The notes: generated from the letters alone by a model not told the origin. A stretch of DNA of 64,000 nt from Acanthosepion pharaonis (GCA_903632075.3 CAHIKZ030003485.1:52501-116500), one strand, 5' to 3'; numbered from the stretch's first letter, positions 10,666 through 22,722 are shown. A program made the numbers and translations.

Positions 10666-11600
10666 ATGGGTGGAGTTTGAACAAATGAAAAAATAAAACG
10701 GAACTTTCAATGATCGTCTTTCATCTGAAGTCATAAAAACGCAGTCAAATAAATTTCTGTTTGATCTGTTACAATATTTTTAAAGACCTGGGGTCTTTTG
10801 AAGGGATTGGTCACCGCTCCTATTAAATAAAATGTTGCAATTCTTTTTTCTTCTCTTTTTTAACATTATAATATTGGGAATTATTTGACTTGTAAGCGCC
10901 TAATGGCACTCTTAATTGAAACTAACGTTTAATTTTCCCATTATTGGCCTTCTACTTTTCTTGTCGGCGTCACATTTTCCATTCTTTCGTGTTTTTTTTA
11001 TGATTTTCTCTTCAATTTGTGTTGCATTTCCCGGCATTCCTTTGATCGTAATTTCTTCTAAAAATGAAATATGCAAATGACCTTTTTCTTTTTTAACTTT
11101 GATATATATATATTTTTTTTTTTCGTCAAAGAGCAGTTAAGACAAGAATCAGTAATTTTGATTTAGTAAATATAAAAATATAATGTACTTATCTAAGAAG
11201 CTTTGCATAGCCTAAGTGTGGATCGCTTAGTACTGCGAGACAACCTTATAAATCTCTGCGCCCCCTCCCTTCCGGCGAGGCACCTTGGGTACATTTTCAC
11301 GAAGATTTGCTTAGTTTGAAACATGAGCGTATGTGTCAACCAACATAGGCGTATAAGTGTTATACAGACAGTATGTCTTCACTTTAATAGTAACATATTG
11401 TGAAACGAACTAGCTGACCATTATGTGGTGTTAACTTTACGCTGACATGCCTTACCGATCGGCCACAAAGAAGCGTTCGGTAGACAAAGTCGAATTTACT
11501 GCTTATAAACTTCAATCTTCCATGAATCTCGTACATTCATAACTGCTCTGGCGTATCAAATGTAAACAAATGACGTCATATATTAAGAAATGGACAAAGT
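10666..11600. other. Unassigned intergenic DNA
   Basis: AT-rich. Contains a hairpin AAAGACC/GGTCTTT near 10783 and a small GC-rich patch near 11258-11290. No gene was recognised. Confidence 0.4.
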
Positions 11601-11603
11601 CCG

Positions 11604-11841
11604 ACAATTTATTTATTAAAGACATTTTTATGTTTAACGTTCTGAATGTCCGAGAAATTTTTCATAAATGACGGTTCCGTATAGGATGCAGGTTCGAATC
11701 CTGTCAAAGAACGAATATTTCCTATGAAAATTTCTCGGACATTCAGGCCGGTAAATGTTATTTAATACTGTTTATTATAAACAGAGCATTTACTTAAATA
11801 CTTGTATCTATAAAAAGAACGTTAAACATAAAATGTCTTTA

Positions 11842-11846
<5 letters not shown>
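11604..11846 (+). repeat. SINE-L copy 1 with foldback arm
   Basis: A B-box GGTTCGAATCC lies at about 11691-11701 inside a tRNA-like 3' half. The body continues with TCGGACATTCAGGCCGGTAA and ends in AACGTTAAACATAAAATGTC next to (AT)n. The same body, reversed, occurs at 47798-47990, and the tail alone occurs at 62978-63063. The left part (11604-11665) is the reverse complement of the tail end plus the TCTCGGACATTCAG block. The copy can therefore fold on itself with two stem blocks of about 32 and 23 bp. Confidence 0.72.

Positions 11847-11902
<56 letters not shown>
11847..11902. repeat. (AT)n microsatellite at SINE-L tail
   Basis: About 28 AT units start exactly where the SINE-L tail ends. Confidence 0.97.
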
Positions 11903-11904
<2 letters not shown>

Positions 11905-11949
11905 AGATGCGATGAAAAATTTTCGGCGAAATTACGCAAGAATATTAAA

Positions 11950-12560
11950 GCCTAATGATGAAAATGTGATGATTTTCGAAAATACTAGCAGCAACAGAAC
12001 ATCTAATCCATCTTATAATTTTAAAAATAGGTATCGCGTAATTCAACGAGTGGTTAGTAAGTTAACGCTTTATTAAATCTGTTAGCGAAGTGATTTCTCT
12101 ATTAATTACATTAATTTTGCTGATTAATTATTTGTCTGATTACTTTATAATATTATATATACTGCACCATTTAATATATGTATGACTAATTCGCAGTACA
12201 AAATTTCTAGAAAAACTACTAAGACGTTACTCTAATGATTGGACCATTTTTTTTCATGGCACGTTAACTGAAAAACACAAAAAAAAATCGTCGATTTGCC
12301 ACATTATTATATTCTAAAAACATTCTCACTTGAAATATTTAAAATATAACTTCAGCGTTGCGACACTTTCCAAAATTATGTCACCGTTAATAAATAACAC
12401 ACTCTTAAAAAAATATCTTTCGGTCTGCAATACATTTATTTTCGTCTTGGAGTTACCTGAAATGAAAAAATATTAATGATGATGATGAAAATGTGATGAT
12501 TTTCGAAAGTGCTAGCAGTGACGGAACATCTAATCCATCTTATAATTTTAAACATAAAGA
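11950..12560 (+). repeat. Direct repeat pair with short open frame
   Basis: About 80 bp at 11955-12035 recurs at 12479-12560, roughly 90% identical. Both hold GATGAAAATGTGATGATTTT and TCTAATCCATCTTATAATTT. In the same phase both read (N/D)DENVMIFE followed by TSNPSYNF. The first copy belongs to an open frame of about 54 codons from the ATG at 11909. I do not recognise the peptide. The repeat may come from an unknown element or be an ancient exon-like duplication. Confidence 0.6.
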
Positions 12561-12564
12561 TCGC

Positions 12565-12815
12565 TTAGCTAGGTCTCATCATTTTACATTTGAAATGACT
12601 AAGATGTAACTGTAAGTTCTATGCTAACAGTTTCTTCTTTCACACTCTCAAGAGAATGCTTCCCGATCGCTATCCTCTTAACCTCTTCAAATCCAGGGTC
12701 ACTCGTTATCTATCCTACATATCCTCGCCATCTGCATTGCTTTCCTTCCTCCTCTTACGCCCTTACAACAACCTCATTCAGTATTTCTCTACCTTGAGTG
12801 ACCCATGAACCTTAT
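12565..12815 (+). mobile_element. LINE-A fragment 2 (3' end)
   Basis: The segment matches the last part of LINE-A: a relic of RLAxRSHxFTxE, then NxLP, YPLNLFKSRVTRYLSYIS, and a short serine/leucine-rich tail. Stops interrupt the frame. It begins directly after the second copy of the 11955/12479 direct repeat. Confidence 0.75.
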
Positions 12816-12923
12816 ATTAGATGAAAAATATCATATAAAATGCTCTTCACAAAATCTTTTCTTTAATAACAGTGAATTGTTCTTGGGAAAAGATAGTGAA
12901 GTGGTTTCCGTTACTTAAGGCTT

Positions 12924-13035
12924 TTTTTTATTTATTTATTTATTTATTTATTCATAGGTACTCTCAGACTAACTGCCAACCAAGGCTAAAGATCCCAGTT
13001 TACTATGCTATTTAATGAAGTGTGGGTGCTTGAAT
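12924..13035 (-). repeat. (TTTA)n and SINE-B body fragment
   Basis: (TTTA)n at about 12928-12952 is followed by ACTGCCAACCAAGGCTA. That block is also found at 30779 and, as GGCTGCCAATCAAGGTGA, at 53091 in fuller SINE-B copies. No tRNA-like head is visible here. Confidence 0.55.
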
Positions 13036-13149
13036 TTTGGGAGAAATACACAATCGTACTCTTCAATAATCCCTTTGAAGTAATATATCTTCATGCTTTA
13101 TTCAATAACTTCTTTTTTTTTTTAGTGGGAAGCCACTAGGACGCAAGGG

Positions 13150-13830
13150 GTTACAGAAAATTTGGAGCAAGATCAGATAGGAGGGATAGAAGAAAGGATG
13201 AGGAGAAGGATAGTGGATAGATCAAGGCAACTGGAGATGTCGATTGACATTACATTTGAATAGCTGGAGATTATAGCTCTCAGGGAAACTGGAATAGGCG
13301 AGGTGCAAGACATGAAGCTATTGGAGTGGAAGAGACGGATACATTTAGGAGTTTCGACAGTGAAAGGGTGAGAGCGGGATGCCAGCCTCGTCGGGCGCTT
13401 GAACTCATGAAGTCTGGGAACCAGCGAATGCAGCTCCTCGGAGCAATTGCCATGAAAGTATTTGTAAAACAGACAGAGAGAGGCGACAGCGCGTCTGTGA
13501 GAAAGTGTCTGTAGACGAGATGCCAGATCAGGGCCAATTATATTGCATATCCGCCTCTGGAGCCTATCAAGAACCCCAAGGCAAACAGAAGGGGCTCCAG
13601 ACCATATATGGCAGCAATACTTCATGCAAGGGCGAATTATTGATTTGTAGATCTGGAGGATCGATTCCGGGGAGAATAATTTCCTGGCGCGGCACAGGAA
13701 GCCAACTTTCCTTGCGGTGGACGAAGCAATTGACTCAATGTATTTGTTCCATCTCAGGTCAGCAGTCAACGTGAGACCGAGCAGCCGCAGAAAGGTGCTC
13801 TCGAGCAGTTGAGCGTCAGACATTCTAATG
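13150..13830 (-). mobile_element. LINE-A fragment 3, longest open C-terminal frame
   Basis: A 216-codon minus-strand frame (13823 to 13173) carries the full C-terminal series: LLGLTLTADLRWNKYIESIA, ARKVGFLCRARKLFSPESIL, IYKSIIRPCMKYCCHIWSGA, IIGPDLASRLQTLSHRRAVA and SLCLFYKYFHGNCSEEL. It is uninterrupted up to ETPKCIRLFHSNSF, after which the reading departs from the family. This is the least decayed LINE-A copy in the window and the best reference for the other five. The catalytic palm is absent because of 5' truncation. Confidence 0.92.
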
Positions 13831-15234
13831 GAGGGCAGGGAAGGATCTCTGTGGTGATTAACTTACATTAATTATCAACATTTACGTTGACATCATCATT
13901 GAAGGGAATCCATAATTTCAATGTTTATTTTACTCACCCTAAGATTTACACCACCCCCTCTTTTTTTCTTGTTGGTTGAATATTTCCATATAGGATCCCT
14001 CCTCTAACGCAGCCATCAGATCCATTCAATGTAGCTCTATATTCAACAATAAAAATGAAATTACTTTTCACGTACCGCTTCGTTTAACTTAGATTTTTTT
14101 TTTATTTTTGTGATGTTTATTTAAAGATAATAATACTTTAATGCCTTTAGCCATGTTTTTAATATTCTGCATCTTTTCTCCTCTTTGTTTACTTTCTTAA
14201 TGGTTGTATCTTCAGTTATTTTCTTGCTAGTCAGTCCAATTTTCTTGCTTGCTATCTTTTTTCTATTTTCTCAGATCTCGTTTCGTGTTTCAAAAATATA
14301 TCTTTAGTAATAAGCACCATAGTGGAAATGGTGATTGGATAAAACAAATTGAGAAAGAGAACCAGAGAAAGAACTGAACTAGTGTGGCCAAATATTTCTT
14401 TGAACGAAAGACATTAATAGTAATTCAATCATCAATCAAATGAAAGGCCCCAAAGCGTGATGGCATAACAAATTTCTAGCTAAACCAGTTGCCAGCACTA
14501 CATGAAGAGCTGACCTATTCCTATAACAAATACATAGAAAACCCAGAAACTCTTCTGCTCATTGTAACTGTGACTCCGCTAATATATGCCTGCGAGCGAA
14601 TCTTTCTTTTCCTGTGTGTCGTGTTATTTCAGGACGTGGACAGTCATGACTCTCTACAATTATTTGTCCTTTGTCGCTATGAGCAAAGTTTGTCTCCTTA
14701 CCATTCCCTGCTTCGAGATCCATTTACACAAACTCATTATGTAGGTTAATCGCTGCTTTCCCTCTTACCTTCCTTATGCCTTGTGAGTATTATATTCTCC
14801 AAGTTGTTAATTATATCTTTCTGATTCTATGTGTAAGTGTGTCCTTTCGCTTCCATATTCCTTAAAACTTTCGCACTGATAGCATTACACTCCATAAAGG
14901 ACATACATATACTGCCAGTATCCACCTACAAAATGAAATTAATATAAAAATAGAAAGCCTCATACGAAGAATGAGATGGAAAAAGCACATTTCTTCTTAA
15001 ATCAAGAATTTAACACAAACGCCATACTCAAGGAAAAATAAAGTTTTATAATAAAAATGCCCCCCCCCGCAACACAAGGAACTAGATAACTTTGAAAGAG
15101 ACTTAAGTAACAAATATTTTTCCTTAAAGATTTCGCACTGATAACATGATCCATCCATGGTATTTTGTTTTACTAATGTTCACACAATGCAAAGCCCAAG
15201 AGCCACTCGATATAAACGGTCACTGAGTGAGTTG
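13831..15234. other. Unassigned intergenic DNA
   Basis: An 86-codon frame (14489-14749, +) is not recognised. A phrase with TTTCGCACTGATA occurs at about 14869 and again at about 15129. A C8 run lies at 15061. Nothing else is supported. Confidence 0.4.
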
Positions 15235-16622
15235 TATAAGCGGTAAGAGTAGGAATGAAGTCCAGTTTATGAGGATAGGTGGGAAAGATAATGATTAATC
15301 CCAGCCTTGAAGAGGTTAAGATTGTAGTGATCGAGAAAGTATACTCTTGAGAGTCTGTTCCACAAAGTAAACATCTTTGGAAAGAAGCTAGCTGAATGGG
15401 ATTCCCTCCTTATTAATGGAATACGAAAAGAATGAGGCTGGTTCGTCCCAGTGAATGTAACGTGGTGGATCTTAGCTGTGAAGGTTTGAACTGGTATAAC
15501 TAAGGAATACAGCTCGTTAGAATATTTTCCATAGAAATAGCGATACAGTAGTGAGAAGATTGCGATATTTCGCCTGTGAGAAAGGGGCTGTAGGTTGGAA
15601 AATATATCATCACCCACATGCCGTATAGACGTTTTTGAATTCTATTCAGGACTGGGCAACTCCAGACTAGATATAGCAGCAGTACCTTTTCGGTCTGATC
15701 TCTTTTAAAGGTAAAGTGTAGCAGGAGGGGACAGGTACTTACTGGAGCGGAACAAAGAAGCGACCATTTTTCCAGCATCTTTACCGAGGGATCATATGAG
15801 GTTTCGGATGAGCTTGAGTTCAAATACGTTTTCAAGGCAAGGAGCCTCATTGAGATTACATCTGTTCATCGCAATAGGCGAAAATTCAGGATCTGTTTTG
15901 ATGATGAAGGAACATTACAATTGTTGTTTTTGATGTATTGAATGTGACCCGCCAATTGAATAGTTAAAGCTAGACCAGATGAGCCATCGGCTGCCAGGAT
16001 CTGATCATGTAAACTTTTGGAAGTGCACCTACATACCGTTGTATTATCTGCATATATATTCACTAAAAGATCTGACTTGGCTCTTAGGCAGAACGTTAAT
16101 ATAAACCAGAATTAGGGTAGGAGCAAGAAGCGAACCTTGAGGGACGCCTTCAGTGATCTCATGTGCTTCAGAAAACTGATCATTAACAACGACCTTCATG
16201 GACCTAACTGTTAGGAAGGACTTGATAATTCCAAGGACTTCATAGCTTGAGTTCGTGTAACAACCTCTTATGTCACACCTGGTCAAAGGCTTTCAATATA
16301 TCTAAGCCGATCGTGATGTATTTGTTGCCCAGTGACTCACTGATTCTGTGCGTAATGACAGGATATCAGCAGTGGGCATAACAGAGCGAAATCCATACTA
16401 TTTGTCACCAACGAGGTTATCCCTGTTGAGATGACTAACATCGTACTTGTTGATGATTGCCGCCGGACTGGTAACCTTATTAGGATCAAGGTTTTGAGCA
16501 GTTTGGAAACTTCTCGGATCAGGATAGATATATTATTAAGTTTGTGCTTCATTATATGGGCTCACCCTCTTTTTTTCGAAACACATCTTTGTTGCCTTAA
16601 GTCTTCTCTTCATCCGTGAAGA
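15235..16622 (-). mobile_element. LINE-A copy 4 with RT palm
   Basis: On the minus strand the order is: 16552-16337 early RT (YGFR-like segment: SLVTNSMDFALLCPLLISCH); about 16290 LKAFDQV in another frame; 16286-16044 EGVPQGSLLAPTLILVYIN; the catalytic box as IYADNTTVCRCTSKSLHDQI (YADD changed to YADN) at about 16030-16063; and the C-terminal part at 15850-15267 with NLQPLSHRRNIAIFSLLYRY and TLWNRLSRVYFLDHYNLNLF. Several frameshifts separate the blocks. GVPQGS and YADDTT place it in the jockey/CR1/R1 grade. No endonuclease domain is seen before 16622. Confidence 0.9.
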
Positions 16623-16636
16623 CATTGTTCAGCATT

Positions 16637-16726
16637 CACTGTCACAGAGGAGGGGTGATTTTAAATCACCGTCACCGAGGAGGGGAGGTTTTACGTCACT
16701 GTCACAGAGGAGGGGTGATATTACAT
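16637..16726. repeat. Three tandem 30-bp units
   Basis: Units start at 16637, 16667 and 16697 with the core CAC(T/C)GTCAC(A/C)GAGGAGGGG. The three are about 85-90% identical. Confidence 0.92.
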
Positions 16727-17470
16727 AGCACTTCAGCACTCCTATTATTAAGGAGTTGCCATTGAAACTGTGCCAATTTGATATACGTCAACTAAATCGA
16801 GGATTTTGAATGAATCCAAACACACTAATATCCAAATATTTCCGAAGAAGTGGGTAATAAAATCGTGAAGGTATGTGAATAATTACAGTGAACAAATATA
16901 TGACATAATGTCTTATAAGTTTGAAAAGTAGATAAATATCTTGATCTTGATCTTTCATAGGACACAGTAGCAAAGAATTAGGATTCTTTTGCTAAATTCA
17001 TTTGCACCTTTTTCCGTATTATGTGTGTTTGTATGTTTGTCAGTGTGTGTGTGTATGCTCGTTGTTAATTGTAAGTATACGTGTGTGTTACCTGTTTGCT
17101 TTGACGTTCACATGTACATGCGTGTGTTTCCGCCACAAGAAAACTCTCATTTAAAAATATAACCTCTAATTCTGACCTTTCCAATCATTCGCTTTTGTGA
17201 AAAAAGATACTGGCCAGGGAGAGGAAACAATCTAGCTGTACTCTAAGTGAATAAAATAAATAAAAAGCGAGAATTGTCTGTGAAAAGTTCTCATTACTGA
17301 CATGCCAATATTTTTTTTACAAATAAGAATAGAATTTGATTAGCAGGTCTTCCCTGTTACTTGTGCCATGATTCCACTTCAAACACAATTTCAACATGGC
17401 ATCCGATTAAATTTTAAATCGTTGATATAATCAACCAGATCAAGTTATGTTTTACTTTGATAACTAAAAT
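16727..17470. other. Unassigned intergenic DNA
   Basis: AT-rich with a degenerate GT-rich stretch near 17020-17130. No gene was recognised. Confidence 0.4.
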
Positions 17471-17471
17471 G

Positions 17472-17512
<41 letters not shown>
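17471..17512. repeat. (GATA)n microsatellite
   Basis: About ten GATA units. Confidence 0.96.
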
Positions 17513-17515
<3 letters not shown>

Positions 17516-17545
17516 ATCTACACACAATGTATGAAAGCACATGCG

Positions 17546-17655
17546 ATACCCTGTCCTCGTCAACCGCCAACTAGGGGAGGTAACACAGTTTCGGTGGCTA
17601 AGGTGGTACTGCCACCCGTGGTGCCACCAGCAGCTTTTGTCACTGGACAGGGTAT
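17546..17655. mobile_element. 110-bp nested inverted-repeat element (MITE-like)
   Basis: ATACCCTGTCC (17546-17556) is the exact reverse complement of GGACAGGGTAT (17645-17655). Inside, GGTGGC (17593) pairs with GCCACC (17623), and a further GGTGG/CCACC pair lies between. The block is markedly more GC-rich than its surroundings. Identity is unknown. A tiny foldback element or a structured RNA are both possible. Confidence 0.5.
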
Positions 17656-20241
17656 TTTTTTCTGTATACATGTCCGTCTTTTCTTTTACAAGTGCAACTG
17701 AAATTTTCAACGTTGAGTTAAAATACACAACACGCTCGTAACGACCGTAATTAATGATGTAGAATGGAAGGTAAACAGACGTGTTTCACGTCGGAAGTAG
17801 CACTGTGTTGCGATGTTGGTTTTATTTAACATTATTTATTTTGAATCTTGACCTGATTCAACTCGATCCCTGTTGAGACGATGTGAAGCACGCTTCAGGC
17901 ACCGGCCAGTGATGCCCACCTTCAAGAGGAAGGAAACAATTAACCGTCCAAGGAATCCACGGCACGCAATAACTATAGGCAGCACATGACATGTCCATCC
18001 TTTTTCCACGCAGTTGGATCGCAGAGATTCATAGCGTTTTTTTCTTTCTCTCGTGCGCCTCCTCCCTGCCCTGTTCTCCTCCTATGGAACCATTAATTCT
18101 AAATGATAATGAATACCCTGAAATAGATAAAGAGGGGGGTAAGTCTCTGTCAGCATTTATAAACAAGCTCGTACTGTTAGTTATAAAAACCGCGCTCAGA
18201 AATTTTGTTAAAAATAAATAAATAAATAAATAAAAACGAAGAAAAAATACAAAAAGAAAAAAATCTGAAGCTTGTAAACTGAAACATTAAGAAAATTCGG
18301 TTCTTTGTATTAAATTTGTTTTGGAACCAAAACTTGAAATGAAGATCATTTTTTACGTAAAACATTATGTATTTACTGAGAACAGATTTAATTTATAAAA
18401 TAAAAATATAAATTAATTAACGAAATACGTTCGGCGTTGATTGCCAACCAAGAAGCCTTTCGAAAACTTCTGGTTAGATTTTGAGAAGTGTGTTCAGCTG
18501 TAAACTTTTCAGCCCCCCCCCCCCGCAAAAAAAACTCAAAAAATAAACTGTATTCTGTTTTTCTTTAAAAAGTATTATGAATGTTCATAGAGATTCTCGT
18601 GACATACATTTTGCCGTTAGATGTTTAAAAACGTGAATGAAAATTAATTAAACTAAAGAAATTAAATTGAAACGCTTGAATGAAGCCTTTATATGAAAGC
18701 CATTCACGTCAACTTAAAATTATATTCAAAATAATTTTAACACTTAAGGTGAATACAATGTCATAAAACTGCTTTATTCTCAAAGCTGACCACCCACTTA
18801 ACTTCAATTAAGATGTTTTTTAATTAATTATTATATTTCCCACCGTCATTAGATGAAAATATAAAATGTTTCCAAATGTTTGAAAACAAACAAATAATTC
18901 AATAAAAATTCATTAAAATTTTGGTTTCCTTGAGGAAGAAAAGGAAAATTTACTTTTGATTTGACGATGTAAGATTTTTCATTCTTTTTTTTTTATTATT
19001 ATTATTTTCAATTTACGCCGATGCGCTTCACAACGTCGTCGAAGAATTGGTAAAAGTCTCACAGAAAAACCAGATATTTCCAATTTATGTTTATATTTAT
19101 CATCAAATTATGAAATAATATTTTTTCCTTGAATATCGACAAAAAGATATTACCATTGATGCGGAGGTGGGGGTTCTCAGTGTTCATTTCTCTTTTAAAA
19201 ACTTTTTTTTAAGTTTAGCCAAATATTTTCGATTCTTTGTACGTGTATAAATCATCCATTCATAAAAAAATGTCTGCGTGTTTAGCCATCATAACTTTTC
19301 TTTGACACCAGTTTTGTTATAAACGTGTTTTCTTACACGAGAGAACAAACGAAATAAACACTGCCGGTGAGGCAGAAAAAAAATAATACAAGAATTGTTA
19401 AGATAAATTTATTGTATGGCCGATGTAGAGAATCAAATTAAAATATCTTTGAGGGCGAGGGAAGTGATCTGGAGGATGGAGAGAGTCGGTAGGGTCTGGA
19501 GTTGATGTTGTGTCGGGTCGGTTAACCGAGATTACTGGTAGTGACGTAACAGTAACCTCTGTCAACTGACCAGGTCACCTGCAACTGCCTTCAGTGTCGT
19601 GAACGGCGTCTGTAAAGGCAGACGGGGGGGAGATCATGAATCACTTTTTTTATCATGCTTTTGCTTTAGCGGTAACGTTCGTAATTGACCCCTATTAGAT
19701 TTTATTCGGAGTCTCGACTTTTTTTTTATTTTTATTTATTTATTCTTTGTTTTGTTTTCTTAGCGTTCAAATCAGGTCAACATATTTTGATGTAGAGTCA
19801 ATCAGAAAGAGCTCTAGTTTAAAGCAGAGTATAACAGTTGCCTGTATTGACTGAAAACTTGCCATTCCATATGAAATGCTGTCAACTCGGCTGTTTTCAA
19901 AAATTAAAAAAACATTATCTTCGTTATTGAGTTATAAAACGGCTTTATTTTTCATTTTGCGCATACCCGTCTGCTTCCTATTCTATATTCTTACCAAATA
20001 AGTTATGTATTTAGCACGCACACCAATTGTCACGGTCCTGATAAAAAGAGGAATTTACAAGGCCGTTTCTATAGATAAAATATAAATTCCTCTTTGGGAA
20101 GATTTTCCTACCTTCTTTCAAGTCCTTAACTTGACATTTTGCATTCCACTTTAATATGCTTCGTAAAGATAAGACGAGTATTTTTCATTATTAATGTTAA
20201 AATAGTTCTTCATTTTTGTTTTTAATCAAAATGGTCTAGTT
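17656..20241. other. Unassigned intergenic DNA with one GC-rich patch
   Basis: Mostly AT-rich with A, T and C homopolymers, including a C-run near 18511 and (AAAT)n at 18213-18233. At 19440-19635 a GC-rich, CpG-containing patch interrupts it. It includes the palindrome CGGTTAACCG near 19519 and TGACGT near 19540. It could be an exon or promoter, but no splice or coding signal is convincing. Confidence 0.4.
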
Positions 20242-21041
20242 CAGGGGTGACCAAACTTTTTCGAAGAGGGCCAGATTTGATGAGGTGAATATGCGTGAAA
20301 TCTGCTTAGAATTCTTGGAACCATTCAAATTAAATGCAAAGAAACAATCTTATGAAATTTTTATTGCAAATGGCATATTTTCATTTCTTCATACGGACGA
20401 CAAATAAATTTAAACAGGTCTTACCAAAATCACTCAGCCTGTCATATCTGAAACCCATATAAGATGAAATAAAATATGTCTTAGAAAAAAGAACTTCCTG
20501 GAAGTTATACCTCAGGTAAATCTTAAACATTACATATTGGTAATTAATGTTGTCTGTCAACTTTTAAGTTAAAAACATAGGAATAGGAACATAACACCAA
20601 CATTCATCTTATTTAGAAGTCCAAGTGTCCAAATAAATTTATAACTGATTTTGACACAAAACAAATTTAATTCACTAAGATTTTAGAATTTATTCATCTC
20701 AGATGACCAAAACAAATAACTTGCTTACACTAATGTGAAGGGTGATACTGAGATCTGAACTGCATTATGTAGGCCAGGCTTTTTTCAAAGATAGTGAGTC
20801 TGGTTCAAAGGCAGTGATTTTAAAAATTGTCTGGAAAAGGCCAAGGTCAGGATCATACCGCCAGAGGGCGGCCACACAGTGATGCTGCCATCTTTTGATA
20901 AAACATGAATTTGCATTTCTTAGATGTATACTTTACATAGTCTGATTGACCATACGGGCGAGCCGTAAGTGATACATTTTATGACAAAGGATGGAGGGTC
21001 AGCATGAAATTGGCCCCCGAGCCGAACTATGGACATGCCTG
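20242..21041 (+). mobile_element. hAT-like non-autonomous element
   Basis: The left end CAGGGGTGACCAAACTTTTT with nearby GGGCCAGATTTGA, and the right end GGCCCCCGAGCC...GGACATGCCTG, have the wording of hAT-superfamily termini. Reversed, the right end begins CAGGCATGTCCATAGTT and matches the left end at 11 of the first 16 positions. The interior (800 bp) has no transposase frame. The flanking 8-mers (GTCTAGTT and TGTAATCG) do not match, so the target duplication has decayed or the end is misplaced. Confidence 0.6.
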
Positions 21042-22269
21042 TGTAATCGATACACTTTTATATTGATAAAAATTAATAGGGAGAAGTCAGAATAGATATA
21101 TTTAAATTGTAACTTAGGTATCGATCTGTTGCTAGCACAAATCTGAATAAGTGAATTTCTTCAAATCGAATGTAAATTATTCTGTGAACTCTAAAAATCT
21201 ATCTATAAGTTTGGAGATGATTAATTCTAAAAGCAGATGCAAGGAAATGAATGTTTTTTGAGTCCCGAAATAGCCCTCAAATTGTTACTTTGGATAATTT
21301 CTAAGTAGAAATATTTAAAGAAGAGATCGAATAAAATAAAAAAAGAAGAAAAAATGGAAGCGAAAATTTAATATAAATTTTATTGCTGTTTAGCTGGTGA
21401 TACTTAGAAAGGTATAAGGATCGCCTTGGAAGCAACCATTTTAAAAGAAAAATGAGGATTAAGTTAAAAGGGAAAAATCTAATTGAACATAAAACCCGAA
21501 AACAAGGTCATTGCAACAAGAACTGACTCTCTACAGTATGGAAGATAAGAATAAAATAAATAATATGATTAGTAAATATAGTTTTTATTTCATAACAATA
21601 TCACTTGACCGCTACAAATTAATATAGAATTTTAAAAGATTTAAAAGTTTATAAATTATTGTAATGAAATTCATTTTTTTTAAATTCATTATTCATAGAA
21701 ATATTTTTTCTTAAAACAATAGTGTTCATATTTTATTCATAAAAGCAATTAAAATCTTTTCTAATTAATCATGTAATTTTTTTTATTATTTTACGATTCA
21801 AAACAGATTTTCTGTAACTGGAGTTTCTGTTAAACAAAAAATATTTGATGAATTAATTTCTCCAGGGACTTGTCCTTATAACTAATATAAACATTAAGCG
21901 ACACAAAAAATGTTTTTTTCGAAATTTCTTAAAATTAAATGAGTAAAAAATATTTTTACAAAGATTTTGTAAAAGAAACATTTGAAAAATAATTTAGTTA
22001 ATTTCAGGAAAATTCTTGAAACTTTCATTAAATTCCGACAATTTTCAAATCACTGCAAGAAAAAAAAATGCTCAAATTTTTCGTACAAATTCATGGCCCC
22101 GTCGCGACGTCAGAAAAAAATGTTTTAACCATAATTTTCAATGTTCTAAAAAGGTTTAAAAAAAAAAAAAAAAGTAATTTTGCAAAAAAAAAAAAAAAAA
22201 AAATTCTTTCATCTTAATAATAGCACAAAGGTTTGACGAAAAAATTTGTTTGTATTACGTTTGTGCATT
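21042..22269. other. Very AT-rich unassigned DNA
   Basis: Many A/T homopolymers, notably near 22155-22203. No feature was recognised. Confidence 0.45.
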
Positions 22270-22350
22270 TTTTCATCATGTATCCTATTTTTGAGCAAAT
22301 TCGAACTTAGCTCTCCGATTCCTCAATCCGAGCCGCTTTCCATTACTCCA
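22270..22350 (-). repeat. SINE-B head
   Basis: Read on the minus strand, GATGGAGTAATGGAAAGCGG and AGAGCTAAGTTCGAATTTGC form an A-box region and B-box (AGTTCGAAT). The same head occurs at 30890-30955 and 53217-53285 with their shared body. The body is missing here. Confidence 0.55.
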
Positions 22351-22720
22351 TCGTGCCCCCATAAAGAGCAAGGTATGAATCCTCTTCTTCTCCCCACAGC
22401 TTTGGGTAAATAGCAGGCCAGACTGGGATCTATAGACTTGGATGGCAACTAGTCTAGGAGAAGGATAACTCTGAATTCAAAACCTGCGGAGGGTTGTTTG
22501 GAGACCTTGTGGCACGTAGTGCACCAGGTCTCTGCATTTGACTATTCAAAACGTGTGATTGGTTCTGTACAAAACCTTCAGCACTATAATCAAATCATAT
22601 GTGCAGGTTGTCTGGCTGTCGGTTCTTAGGAACTAAGTTGTCTGAAGCGCATATGTCGTAAAAGAATTTTCCGGTAGGCGCGGGTCAACAGCCCGCGTTG
22701 ATCAATGATGGGTGAGTCCA

Positions 22721-22722
<2 letters not shown>
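22351..22722. other. Unassigned GC-richer segment
   Basis: More GC-rich than its surroundings, with a palindrome-like GGCACGTAGTGCACC and a second GGTCTCTGC block. It looks like repeat DNA, but I could not name a family or find a second copy. Confidence 0.35.

Noticed and set aside
11680..11705. A functional tRNA gene around the perfect B-box
   Set aside because: No closing acceptor stem. The same block with its body recurs as a SINE elsewhere in the window. The other B-boxes (7473, 41125, 45905, 47945, 53225) were rejected for the same reason.
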